A DNA stretch of 64,000 nt, taken from the NCBI GenBank assembly GCA_029891385.1, contig CM057231.1:68526990-68590989 (forward strand), written 5' to 3'. A program made the translations under genes and the position numbers. Shown piece after piece: positions 49,030 to 60,100 of the stretch. Every line of letters starts with the position of its first letter. Position 1 is the stretch's first letter. The notes below the pieces were generated by a model. That model made no database searches. It was not told the DNA's origin and was given only the letters and a program-made list of their open reading frames with translations. Source of the stretch: Erythroxylum novogranatense. Its lineage: Eukaryota; Streptophyta; Magnoliopsida; Malpighiales; Erythroxylaceae.

Positions 49030-49720
49030 GATGCTTCATAACTTTAGAAAATATTGTTCTCATATCGATGCGAAATGACTTGATATCTAGTTGAATATCT
49101 GCTACTTCTTTATTCAAGTCACCCACAGAAGCACACAGATAATCAACTTTCTCTTCAATATCTTCATCAGGCTTCTGTTGTACTACTTCAACACCAACAG
49201 TCGTAGTATATGCATCTGAAGATATAACATCTGGTTCAATTATTGTATTGGTAAGAGGTCAAACAGATAGGTTAGGTTCCGGAAGATCAAGATCATCAGG
49301 GCCCATTAGACGTGGAACTTGTCTTCCCAATAGGTGTAAAGCATCACCAAATGAAGACACAGTTGATAAAGGTCTAATGTGCATAATGAGATGCACAAGG
49401 GAATCTACTAAGTAGCTTGGGTCTCCAACCTTAATGGATCTGTATGGCACTTTTGAAAGTCTTCCACCTACTTGAAAAGAATCTTTAGTGGTTTGTTGAC
49501 CACAATTGCTTCCAGATGCTGTTAAAATGAAGTAGGAAACATACGTTCCAGTCTGCTAGACTGCATGGCATGCTTCATCAATGTTTCTCACTTTAGCTTC
49601 AATCTGTTCATCTGTCAGATCAGTTATCCTTTCAGGATACATTTTCTTATTCCTTTTATCCTCATTGCGAATAATGAAAGGTCGAGGTTGAATATCAGGT
49701 ACAACCTTGATCACAGTTTT
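49030..49720 (-). pseudogene. Copia D post-pol ORF, C-terminal part
   Basis: Minus-strand text related to 319-801 and 28529-29189: a 'VVPDIQPRPF'-like motif near 49690, 'DLTDEQIEAKVRNIDEACHA' near 49570-49620, and the frame 49259-49450 with 'SLVHLIMHIRPLSTVSSFGD' then 'ALHLLGRQVPRLMGPDDLDL', matching 'TFMHLIMHFRPLSFIPSIKE' and 'LHLLGQLVPNYLDLMIL' of copia A. Frameshifts separate the pieces. Confidence 0.6.
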
Positions 49721-50122
49721 CCTTATAATTGGAAAAATAGTGTATTTCTATTTTGTCATCTGTGTGGGGTATGGTTTGGTTCCTTCATCCTTCAGAACAT
49801 TATACATACTTTTCTCGTTCTCACTCAACAGATGCATGGTACTACTATTTACCAGTATAGGTTAAAATTGTACCTTGACTGACCTTTTTGGAATTTCTCT
49901 GATTATTATTGAACTGCTACTCCTGACAGGTTGAATTTCTTCAAAAATCTTGACTCTCAAGTCTTCTTTTCTTATCAGTCGAGAAGTATTGACCTGTGCT
50001 GGACTGCGTTCTACTATCTTCTTCTTCTTCTAAACAGCAGTAGTAGTGCTCTTCTCAGTATTGATTTTCTCCTTTTTATTCTCCTTAATCAGTTTATAAG
50101 TCTGTTAAGGTTGAGATTTTAC

Positions 50123-50416
50123 TTACTCAAACTCCAATTTCTTCCTTATTTCAGTCACTTCAGCCAATTTTGGTGATTCTTCTCTCAAAATTAAAACTAA
50201 GGACCTGGTTGCCTGAGATGTTGTCTTCTCAGAGTTTTCACCATGAATCAACTCTTTCCTTTTCTTTTCTTCTTGTTGACGCAAGGTTCGAACTCTAGGT
50301 GATCTTTTTGGTTGCTTCGACTTCTTCAAAAATAGCATATTCTCTTTTCTTTTCAGGGTTACTGTCTTCTTTTGTTGCACCTGGCTTCCTTCTTTAAGAG
50401 ATATCGTCTTTCCCAT
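50123..50416 (-). pseudogene. Copia D post-pol ORF, charged middle region
   Basis: A 97-codon Lys/Glu/Arg-rich stretch ('RKENMLFLKKSKQPKRSPRV' and so on) between the two conserved parts of the post-pol ORF. Low-complexity, probably disordered. The same kind of linker occurs in copia A (about 1100-1500) and copia C (27580-28020). Confidence 0.5.
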
Positions 50417-50557
50417 TGATTGTCCCGACGATTCCTTTTCTCCTTTTGCAGGTATATTTTCAACAGATCAAGATTTTGATTTTGTTAAGGGAGATTCTCT
50501 TTTAGCACGCTCTCCCTCAATCCTGGCTTTCTTCTTAGAATTTGTTTATACTCTCTC

Positions 50558-51121
50558 CTAATTCTTCAAGCCCATTTTACCAATTGTTGCAGAATTGATG
50601 ACACTTTTAATATTCATCATCATCCTGTTTCCCTTATCCAGACGTACTCTAGAGTCTCTGAATATCCTTGTTAGTATCATTTCGTATGGTAGAGCAGTCG
50701 AGTCTTTTTTAGACTTTACCATATAATGAAAGATAAAGAATGGAAGGTTGATAGGCTGACGATTTAGTAGATGTAATAGACATTGTTCATCTAGCATTGT
50801 TACCAAATGCCTTGACCCTATTCTCGATAGTACACAATGAAAAAGAAGTGAGTGTAATACCCTAGCCTCTGGAACAAGAATGGACGCCTTCTTTTCCCTT
50901 GGATCATTGCCTCCATATAACTGCAAATTGATCTGGGTTTCCTTTACATTAGCTTGTGTCATCCATCTAGCTTTGCTTGTGAACTTCTCTCCTTTAAATG
51001 GACACTCCGTGACCTTCTCAATCATCTTCATGGTCACAATAATTGACAAATTATCTATCGAAGATACAAGAGTATCAGCTATCAATTCCATGTTCTTCCA
51101 GAAATCATAAACTTCTTTCAT
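50558..51121 (-). pseudogene. Copia D post-pol ORF, N-terminal domain
   Basis: A 187-codon frame collinear with 1489-2202: 'ADTLVSSIDNLSIIVTMKMI', 'RWMTQANVKETQINLQLYGG', 'LVPEARVLHSLLFHCVLSRI', 'LDEQCLLHLLNRQPINLPFF', 'MILTRIFRDSRVRLDKGNRM'. It extends upstream to about 51240 with a frameshift. Function unknown; position in the element is that of the Sirevirus extra ORF. Confidence 0.65.
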
Positions 51122-51700
51122 GTAGATTGTCTCTCGAATTTGAAAGAAATTCCTTCATCCGGTTGCTACAATCTTTGGTTCAATATCTATGTTGTCCTGC
51201 TTCAGGGATTCAAAATTAACAAGTCTTCCGCTTGTCATGGATGTCTCCATTTCTTGTAGTTAACAACGAAATAAAAACAGAGAAGTTTTTCAAAGAGGTG
51301 AAGTCGGTTTGTGAGGTTGAGAATGTGAGCAAGGAAAGTTTGAAATCCAAACAGAGTAATGAAAGGTTTTTGTTGTGGGTTCTTAAAGGTTGGTTGTCAG
51401 AGTATACGATGAGTGTTTTAGAATAGGTGGTGTTATCAAGACTATGAGAAATCTTCCCTCCAAAACTTTCTTCTAACGGACGTTAGTAGCTGTAACTCAC
51501 GATTACGGTTACCGTTAACTCTTTCAACTTTTTCATCTGGGTCATGACGTATCAGACGGTTGATTACTTAACATCACCATGTTAAGGTTTCGTCTGATTT
51601 CTCTGAATCTTTCTTCACTTAATGACTTAGTGAAGATGTCCTCCCACTGATAGTTCGTCTCAACAAACTGAAGACTCACGATCTTCCACTGAACTTAGTC

Positions 51701-51950
51701 TCATAGAAAATGGTGTCTGACTTCGATATATTTAACTCTCGAATGTTGTATAGGATTCTTTGACAGATTGATAGCACTTGTCTTGTCACAGTAGATTGGG
51801 ATTTCTTCTTCTTGTACTGCGTAGTCCTCTAGCTGGTACTTAATCCACAATATCTGTGAACAACAACTTGCGGCTGACATATACTCGGCTTCTGCTGTTG
51901 ATAGAGCAATTGAGCTTTGCTTTTTACTTGACCATGAAACTAGGTTATTG
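51701..51950 (-). pseudogene. Copia D RNase H, distal part
   Basis: Encodes 'NNLVSWSSKKQSSIALSTAE', 'AEYMSAASCCSQILWIKYQL' and 'NPIQHSRVKYIEVRHHFL', the well-preserved end of the copia RNase H domain. It is cut at residue 'NN' by the foreign sequence at 51951. Confidence 0.9.
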
Positions 51951-51951
51951 C

Positions 51952-52340
51952 TGTAACACCCCACTCTCGCGATGACCTAAACCCGACATCGATGATAATA
52001 TTCGAGTTCGTGCCCCGCGAGGGTGGTGTGTTAAAACACTCAATCTTTCAAAAGTCCACATAATTTTTTTTGAAAATCGATAACACAAAATGCCAAAATC
52101 GAAACTCATATTGGGCTCATATTCATTTATAAATATTTTCACTTAACACAATTTGCAATAGCCATTCGAGCCCTTTCACAATTATAAAACACTTGTGTCA
52201 TTTCAAAATACAATTTTATACAAAAAGATGCGGAATATACAATTCAATACAAAATGTTCATGAAATTCTTGTATTTACAAACTCGGATATGGAAAGTTTT
52301 AGTGTTTTACAAAGTTGAAAAAATTAAAAGAAGAGTGACA
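51952..52340 (+). repeat. LTR-like fragment (TGTAACACCCC end)
   Basis: Begins TGTAACACCCCACTCTCGCG, the kind of start common in plant Ty3/gypsy LTRs, directly against the broken RNase H. It includes a GC-rich start and then AT-rich sequence; no partner end or coding sequence was found. The right limit is arbitrary. Confidence 0.35.
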
Positions 52341-52395
52341 TTAATATATCAAATTAATTAAATCTTCCTGACAAGCTAACAGAAACTCCTAGAGA

Positions 52396-52771
<376 letters not shown>

Positions 52772-53250
52772 CTACAAACATATGAGAGAGAGTGGGATTT
52801 GCTTAGAACATTGGAAGTATGTCCCCAATGCACAGAAATGTAGACTTTTTCGGTTAACAACAATTGATTAATACATCAGTACTTGCCCACAGTCTACATC
52901 ATCATACTATAAATGACAACTTTACCATTAGTACCAAAGAGGAGAGCTTAAATGACAATGCAATATTCACGGGAATGTTAAAGACCACCATATGACACTA
53001 GTTCTAGACACTACAATCACATACTGTATACTTCACAATGTTAACTAAATCTTGGTATTCCCATAACCAAAACAATCATTCATCTTCTAATGCCTTATTA
53101 GAAAACAAAAGAAAATGAGTCAAAAAGATTAATAATAGCTAAAACACCTATAGGACAAAACCTTCAAACTCATTTTGGAAACACTGAAATTTAGGAAAAC
53201 ATAGAGCTGCAGTAAAAAAACACAAGGTAAAGTGCACTGTTTAAAGAAAA
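52772..53250. other. Non-coding spacer between captured fragments
   Basis: AT-rich, intron-like. No exon recognised. The word CACTACAATC at 52997 resembles a CACTA end by only six bases and was not accepted. Confidence 0.4.
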
Positions 53251-53493
53251 CAAACCTCATATTAGTAGCTTAGGTGCTTTGGTGGCATCCTCCACGTAAT
53301 TCATCTTTGGACAAATGCAAACTTTCTTCTAATCCTTACACTCACTATCTTCCCATATGGCTCAAGTGCCTCTCCCCCTTGTCCTCGTGTCGTGAGGATC
53401 AAAGTTAATAACAAACAATGTCTTAGAAGGTCTCATATTATTAGCTGATCTCCTTGAACCACCACCAGCAGGCCTTCTTATGCCTCGCTCTTG
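53251..53493 (-). pseudogene. RS31/RS40-type SR splicing factor, second captured exon (frameshifted)
   Basis: Starts after an acceptor (TTTTAAG, at about 53494-53500) and encodes 'QERGIRRPAGGGSRRSANNM', 'RPSKTLFVINFDPHDTRTR', then in other frames 'ERH', 'EPYGKIVSVRIRRKFAFVQ', 'EDATKA' and 'ATNMR'. This is the linker and second RNA-recognition motif of plant RS31/RS40/RS41 SR proteins, including the RNP1-like IRRKFAFVQ. At least three small indels break the frame (near 53372, 53360 and 53310), so the copy is dead. Confidence 0.85.
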
Positions 53494-53658
53494 CTTAAAA
53501 TCAAAAGAACAGAACAATAGTCGATAGCAAGTCCAAATTAATAACATCACTACAAACACAATCCTACAAAAGATGCCGAATATCAAATAATATAACACTA
53601 TAAATATTCACAATTTTAAAAAATGGATTTAATATCAACTACACAAATAATGTATTAC

Positions 53659-53771
53659 CTTTGTCCATTCAACACAAAGTCTACGACCCTTGCGACCAAA
53701 TTCCATCTGGTTAAGACCACGAATTGCATCTTCAACATCTCTGTCATCTTCCATGTAGATAAAAACAAATC
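53659..53771 (-). pseudogene. RS31/RS40-type SR splicing factor, first captured exon
   Basis: 113 bases encoding 'FVFIYMEDDRDVEDAIRGLN' and 'QMEFGRKGRRLCVEWTK', the end of the first RNA-recognition motif. Flanked by an acceptor (GCTTGTAG) and a donor (GTAATA). A 165-base intron separates it from the next exon (53493), so gene order and introns are kept as in a genomic copy. Confidence 0.85.
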
Positions 53772-54326
53772 CTACAAGCATGATCAGTATAACATGTAAG
53801 CAAATTATTTCAATTGTACACTTTCACTAAATGCAACAAGATAAGAATCCTCCCGTCAAAGGATTCTTGAATATCAGAAAGGATTGTCTTCAAGAGCACT
53901 ACACCAACCGGTTAAAACCAAACCCTCGAATAATATTTTGGCAACCTTCACAAATCTATAAACCAAGTTACCGATAAAAGTAATAATGAGACCTTGTGTG
54001 ATGGACTAAATGATGTCAAGGAAAGAGAATCCAAAAGTGGATGTGTCTCATGATGGGTCAGTGAATATAGTGTCTTCTCCATCTATTCTGCTGCCTCTAC
54101 TGTGAGGTCGGCAATGATTTCTATCTTGAAACATGTCCAAAATTGAAGGTTGGGCAAAACTTTAACATAGTACCATGTTCTTTTTAACCATTCACTACTC
54201 CACAGTCCATAACTAAAACCCCTCGGATATGACCAAAATTACAACATTAAACCCTAACCACTGCATCTCCACCACAACGGCTGCACCACACGGTGATGAC
54301 TGGCGTTAATATTAGATCCTCTGACA
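53772..54326. other. Captured non-coding sequence, origin unclear
   Basis: The part next to the SR exon is intron-like. Sequence from about 54190 is likely the 5' UTR belonging to the ANGUSTIFOLIA fragment. The middle (53990-54150) may be another captured piece but encodes nothing I recognise. Confidence 0.35.
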
Positions 54327-54581
54327 ATGTCCCACCATAACAACCCTGTAGAAGCACCAGCACCAGCACCAGCACCAGCACCAGCACCGGCACCTCCTCC
54401 TCTTACTTTGATTGTGACTCTCAACTACATCGAGGACTGCGGCGTCGAGCAAGAGTCTCTCATCGGTGTCGCTGCCATGCCTCTTAGCCACCTCTCTGAT
54501 GGGAAGATTGAATTAGCTGCCACTGTCCTCCTCCACACTCTCGCAGAACCTTTTCTCTGCGTTTCTCAATCTTCTGCCTAA
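54327..54581 (+). pseudogene. AN: ANGUSTIFOLIA (plant CtBP-like) first-exon fragment
   Basis: The 84-codon frame starts 'MSHHNNPVEAP', then a run of Ala-Pro dipeptides, then 'LIVTLNYIEDCGVEQESLIG', 'VAAMPLSHLSDGKIELAATV' and 'LLHTLA'. This matches the N-terminus of ANGUSTIFOLIA ('VTLNCIEDC..EQ..LAGVA..PLS..ADGKIESA.AVLLHSLA'), a plant homologue of CtBP co-repressors involved in cell shape. After 'HTLA' (about 54545) similarity stops and the frame closes within 13 codons. The Ala-Pro run is an expanded CACCAG/GCACCA repeat. It is a truncated fragment of a protein normally over 600 residues long. Confidence 0.8.
54352..54392. repeat. (GCACCA)n repeat in AN fragment
   Basis: About six hexamer copies encoding Ala-Pro. 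Confidence 0.9.
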
Positions 54582-54679
54582 CTGAAAGATCTGGTTTATA
54601 ATAAATATAATAAAAATGAACTAAAAAATCCTAGAACACTAATAGAAGAAAAAGTTTTCTAAATTTTATAAGGAAATAC

Positions 54680-54809
54680 CTTTGGATTTGTCAACGAAGA
54701 AGAGGGAATCGTTAGAGGCGTGGGAAAGAGAGTTGCCAGAGAGAGCGTCCCTTGTATTGGCTCTCCATGCTTTCTTTCCCTTTCTTGAGCTTTTTGCTTT
54801 CTTCCCCAT
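54680..54809 (-). pseudogene. NOP53: NOP53 (ribosome biogenesis) first-exon fragment with internal deletion
   Basis: From the ATG at 54809: 'MGKKAKSSRKGKKAWRAN' joined directly to 'TRDALSGNSLSHASNDSLFF' and 'VDKSKG', ending at a donor GTATTT. It matches the start of plant NOP53/GLTSCR2-like proteins, which act in 60S ribosome maturation in the nucleolus. The normal segment between 'WRAN' and 'DALSG' (about 15 residues, 'ISTED..DF...' type) is missing. Sequence to about 54900 is probably its 5' UTR (purine-rich on the minus strand). Only the first exon is present. Confidence 0.8.
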
Positions 54810-54949
54810 CTCTCTCTCTTCCTGTTTCTCTACTTTCCTCCGCCGCTGAAAATCAAAATCTCCTTTCTCTAGTCTCACTGTATGCTGCTGCTTAGTCGCT
54901 GAACCACCCTCTCTCTTATGGTGTTATTCTTATATTTATTTAGGTCATT

Positions 54950-55172
54950 ACTTAAACACAATGCGACGCTTTATTGAATAAAACGTCGGGCTTGTTATTT
55001 TGTGACGTTTTAATTAAAAAAAATGTCGCAAACAATGTTACCAATTCGCGACGTTTTATAAAAAAGTCGCAGAAAAGTTAAACTTTTCGTGACGTTTTTT
55101 AAATGTCACAAAAAATCTTTATAATTCGCAATGTTTTATTAACAAAACGAATTGTATTAATTTCTTGTAGTG
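54950..55172 (-). repeat. CACTA terminal and subterminal repeats
   Basis: Ends in TTTCTTGTAGTG at 55172 and contains spaced words GCGACGTTTT, GTGACGTTTT and AATGTCGC in alternating orientation; such arrays are transposase-binding sites in CACTA elements. The three following bases TTT would be the target duplication. Confidence 0.8.
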
Positions 55173-55341
55173 TTTTCTTATATGGAGCAACTGATAACAT
55201 CATATTACATAGTATGCAATCAGCTAGCTTGCAGGACAAGTTCCCAGCATAAAAAGAGACAAGCTAAGAAGCGCATGCATTTAGTTTGAATTAGAAATGA
55301 ATCCAAAAATAGATAACTAAATGAATAGTGTTTAATCAAGT

Positions 55342-55422
55342 AAATGGGATATCAGTCTGAGGCAACCAAATCAAGTAGCTAATAACCCTCCGGAAAATGG
55401 GATGTCAGTCTGAGGCAACCAA
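55342..55422. repeat. 53-base direct duplication at the 3' end of the pectinesterase CDS
   Basis: The 28-base text AAATGGGATRTCAGTCTGAG-GCAACCAA occurs at 55342-55369 and 55395-55422 with one difference. The second copy is the coding end of the pectinesterase (TWLPQTDIPF); the first lies just past the stop codon. Confidence 0.9.
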
Positions 55423-57073
55423 GTATCTCCCATTGTGAAATTATAAACGGTGAAATTCATAGCCTGTGTAGCATTCATCAGAGTGTAACCAGGCCACCGC
55501 ACTCTCATGCTAGTATTAGCTCCAGGACCGTAGTTCTGGAACTCCCCATAGTAAAGAGTGTCCAAGCCAACAGTACCGTTCCACTCCAGCCACCCAACTG
55601 GACTAATCACTTTGTCAATATACGATTGCATGTACACGGTTCTTGAGTACAACTTCCATGGCCGACCCAAGTAGCTGAAGGTGGAGTTCAGGTCCATAGC
55701 GAGGTCAGGTGCAGCCTCAATGGTGCAGTTGTGAATGGAAATGCCAGTGTTTTGGTTGGGATCAGTACGCCCCTGTGCTGTGAATGCGTTCTTCTGGTTG
55801 GCCAATGGCTTGCGAGCGTAAAGGTGACAACTTTGAAACACAGCAGCTGCATTGCCGAAAATGAAGTCTACGGTTCCGTAAATGTGGCAATCCCTGTAGA
55901 ATTGTCTTAAGGAGTGTACGTAGAGAGTGTCTTGATACCCTTCGAAACTGCACCTGTAAAACGTGGAGATGTCGGCGTTGTTCCGGACAGCAACTGCCTG
56001 ATGCTTTTCTGGCCCAGCTGTGTTTCTGAATGTCACGTCCACTGCTAAAAACCGCTCCCCGGAAACAGCTGCAATCGTAACAATTTCTAATCAGTTCTAA
56101 TTACTACAATTAGGTATAATAAATACAAGTGCTCTACCACTTCACATTTATCATCAATCTCCGATGCCATTACTATTTATGTCAACCAAAATTAAAGAAA
56201 TTATATTAACAAACCGAAGGTTGAAGAATTAAATGTAGTCCATCCATCGATGACGCTGTGATTCCCGGTGATGACAGTTCGATTGATTCCATCACCAATG
56301 AGCATGATGTTCTTCTTATGCTTGGGTGCATTAACATATTCATAGTAGTAACCTTCCCTAACGTAAATTACAAAGTAGCCAGCTTCAGGGATTGTATTGT
56401 TGGGAGCAAAAGCAACGGCATCTCCAATGGAAGTGAAATTGTCGGCGCCACTGGAGCTTACAATCACAGTATCGTTTATAAGAATGCCATTTCCCTCCAA
56501 ATCCGCAAGCCTTCGCTCCCTCCTACGACTACAGCTGCTTAATGATTCACAGGAGCTTTTTCTCAAAGCCTGCAGTAATATCAATAGGCATCTATAATTA
56601 AGTGGACTTTTGGTTAATTTGAACAAAACTTGATATTGTCATTAATATAAACTATTGTTGAAATATGATTGTTTTGTATCAAAATTTCACATGTAATAGA
56701 TTTTAGTGAAACTAAGTCTATTTTAAGAAATATATTCTAAACTAATTAATATTAATTTTAAAAATAAAATGCCTCTTTATAAAATCAAAATAATTCACAA
56801 ATGTTGAAAATGATCCATTGTTAATAAAAGTTAAATTATTTTAAATATATGCACAATAAATATCTTTAATATTAAACTTATACATTTAGTTCACATATAT
56901 TAAAATATTCTTAATTCAAATTGTACCCTTTTGCAGTTTAAAATTTGTGTACATTAATTATTTTTATTTAAAAGTAAAATAAATTATAAATATTGAAGAA
57001 ATTTAATTATAGTAAGTTTTAATTATTTTGAAAATGTGCACGCTTATTTATTACAAGTTCTCTCTCTCTCTCT

Positions 57074-57108
<35 letters not shown>

Positions 57109-60100
57109 CAAAATATTCTAATTTTAAGTACTATTATTTAAAACATGCATGTATAATATAATATGATGAAAGCAACTATTGTTTGTTAATAATTTATTAT
57201 ATATTATAACATTTAAAGTATAATATAAAAATATTTGAATATGTCATTATAAAAAATCATATTTATTTTAAAATGTTATTTATGCTAAGGTGATTGTAAT
57301 TATTCTCCATGTGAAAAGTGAATGTGATTGTAAACTTCTAAAATATTAAACTTTTATTATAACAATTACGGTATAATATAAAATTAAAAATAACACTCAT
57401 TTATTAAAGTATATCATAATTGATTTCATGTATTACTTTAATGTGTCTAAAAATATTTTCATAATTAATCTATATTATTAGAAGTGTATTGCACTATTTT
57501 AAGTTTATTATACAATTTTCACATAGTTTTAAAAATTATATACTACAATTAGCAATTATACATGTATTTTTAGTGATATTTCTTTACGTCTACAAACATA
57601 GGGTGTTTATGGTAGAGACAACTTGACCTGATTCATAAATAACTGAACACGAACTCAGAATGTCGGGTTTGACAATTTCATGAACTGAACTCGAACTCGA
57701 ACACGAACCTAAATAACTTATAGGATCGGTTAACCTATTTTAGGTTAGGTTATCGGGATAACGAACCTATTTATATTAATATATATGACAAAAAATATAA
57801 AATAATTAATGAAAACAAATACAAATTATTCATAAAAGTATGTATATAAAATCCATCAAAGATTAATCCAATATGTTAAACTCAAGCAAAGTAAAAATAA
57901 ATCAAACAATGTCTTATAAAAGATCCATATTAAAAGAAAAAAGATAAATTATTTAACAATTATTCTTGAATAGGATGGTAGGATGGTAGTTTGAGATATG
58001 AGAGGTTGAAAAGTTATTGTAGGATGAAAGATTGAATGATTTCTTTTCTTTTGAGCGAATATAATGACCTTTAATTTTTCATTGTTTTCATCAAAGAAAA
58101 AACTTTTCAACATCAATGGCTGATATTTGATAAAAGATTAATTGTGATTTAAGCGATCTTAGTCATAAATTTACTAGGTTTATATTAAGACCGTTGGATT
58201 GAATTACCTTTTTTTAGAAGAATTGAATTTACAAGTGATCTTAGCAATTTTATCAATTATTCATATAAGAACAAACTACATTGTCATATCAATGATTCAT
58301 ATAAAACAAACTACATTCCTATTCTCAATTTAAATATTAAAATGATTGTCATTCATTATATTAACAAAATTGAACACAAAACCTTACGTAAGGATTTTAT
58401 GATAATGTCTTGTTTCTTAATAAACTTTCAAGTAGAGCTCTATTACTTTCAAATCAGGAGTGTTTAGATAAATAAAGTTATGTTTGTATTTGTACAAGAC
58501 AATATTATTATTATTTTTTTATTAGAGAAACCAGTAGGCAGGTAAGCGGATCTGCCTCTCTGAAGATCCAACTGGCGCACCACCCCACAGACGGGCCAAA
58601 CGGGCGCACCTCATCATTTGAGAGCCCAACTAGTTCTCCATCTACAGGTAAAATCCCGGCTACCCCAGGTTCTTACAAGAGGGGCTAGCATGGAATCGAA
58701 CCTGGGACCTAACCAAAGTCAAGCCCCGCTCTCAATCATCAAGTCACACCCCTTGAGGGCCAATATTGTTATATGCTTATTATTTATTAGCAACTATATT
58801 ATATATTTCTTAATAAATGTGCTTTACATTTATTAATTTCTTTAATTAATCTCTAAATGATTATATTATTTTAGTCAATGAATTTTTCTATTAATAGTTT
58901 AATACCTCGATCAATAACTTTGACACATATTAATTGCTATTTGAAGTAGAAGTATTGACTGTTATGCATTAGTTGTTACTTATAATAGCAATGTTTGAGA
59001 TTAATGTTTAATAACATAGAATTAAATTAGTTTTTTCCTTTTCTTTTTTTTACTCAAGAATTAATATAGTAAATACTAATGAATTTATTATTATTATTAT
59101 CCTCTTAAATTATATCTAAATATATGATAAATTTTTGGGTGTTTGAGTTCGAGTTTAAACCTAGAATTGATTTAAACACCGAACACGAGCCATGAACTTG
59201 ATTTTTCGAGTTCGGTTCGAATGAACCTAAACTTGGTTCGATTAACCTATTCTGAGTTCGGTTCATGCAGTTCGGTCGATTCTGATTAACCTTATTCTGA
59301 GTTCGATTCATGTGGTTCAAGTCCGGTTTACAAATTTGCGAGTTTTATTGAACACTCCTGTATAAATATCATTCGCATCTTTACACGTAAATTTTTTTTT
59401 TTTTTTTGGGTGATCGGCATAGGAGAACACGGCCAAATGTAGGTAGGGAAGTAGGTAGGTACGTAGTATTAATTAGGCTATTCAAGTTCTAGACGAGTTT
59501 TGATAGCCTTTGACCTAATTATTTAGTTTAAAGAATTATTACTTCAAAATTAGTAGTTCAACATTCATAAAGCATAAATTAATCGGACGCATGGAATCAC
59601 TGAACAGTAAAACGAATTTCGATACCTTGATGAGAGTTTCAAGAGGTACACGAACTGCGCTAGTTGTGGAGCCTCTTCCTTGGTGAGACTCAGACCCTTC
59701 TTTCCTCTTATGTTTCAACTTCTGGTTCAATGAATGAGTGACCAATCCAAGAGACACGCTATACAACTTTGTACCATTTGACATAGGTGCATATATTGCA
59801 TTAACAACGCCACTCTTCGTCTCCACCAGCTCATCCCAGCAAGTCTGTTGGTTCGTAACTATCCCACTTAGAAAGCTTGTAATTCTCTCCACCAACTCAT
59901 TACTAAAAGACTCTGCCATTTTCAACTCGGTAGATATCGTCTCTAAATACTCAACATTGAGTTCCATGAGCTCCCGACAATCGTCCAACGCTCCAATCTC
60001 TAGGTGGGTCATTCTGGATCGTTGTTTTCTGTGAAACAAGTAGTAGTCTATGGCCTTGGAGAATCGGCGTGCTTGTTTCAGGCATTGTTTCACTGAGAAC

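Larger units (their letters stand above)
47652..51950 (-). mobile_element. Ty1/copia element D, 3' half only
   Basis: Minus-strand copia relative: 3' LTR (47652-48862), polypurine tract, post-pol ORFs and the end of RNase H. It stops abruptly inside RNase H at 51950, where an unrelated TGTAACACCCC sequence begins; reverse transcriptase, integrase and gag are absent from the window. Its insertion disrupted the Ty3/gypsy gag at 47651. The other end cannot be seen, so target duplication (left flank GACTA) cannot be verified. Confidence 0.85.
56570..59625 (-). other. Intron 1 of the pectinesterase gene
   Basis: Donor GTATCG after codon 221 and acceptor ATTACTGCAG before codon 222, both in phase 0. 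It holds a compound microsatellite, a hAT-like element and a SINE. Length (3.06 kb) is far above that usual for this gene family. Confidence 0.85.

Noticed and set aside
52970..53000. CACTACAATC as left end of the CACTA element
   Set aside because: Matches the terminal repeat for only seven bases and lies inside the captured region, to the right of the LysA fragment.
58660..58760. Possible tRNA gene on the minus strand
   Set aside because: B box present, but no cloverleaf with acceptor stem or anticodon stem is apparent; flanking duplications and A-rich tail fit a SINE.
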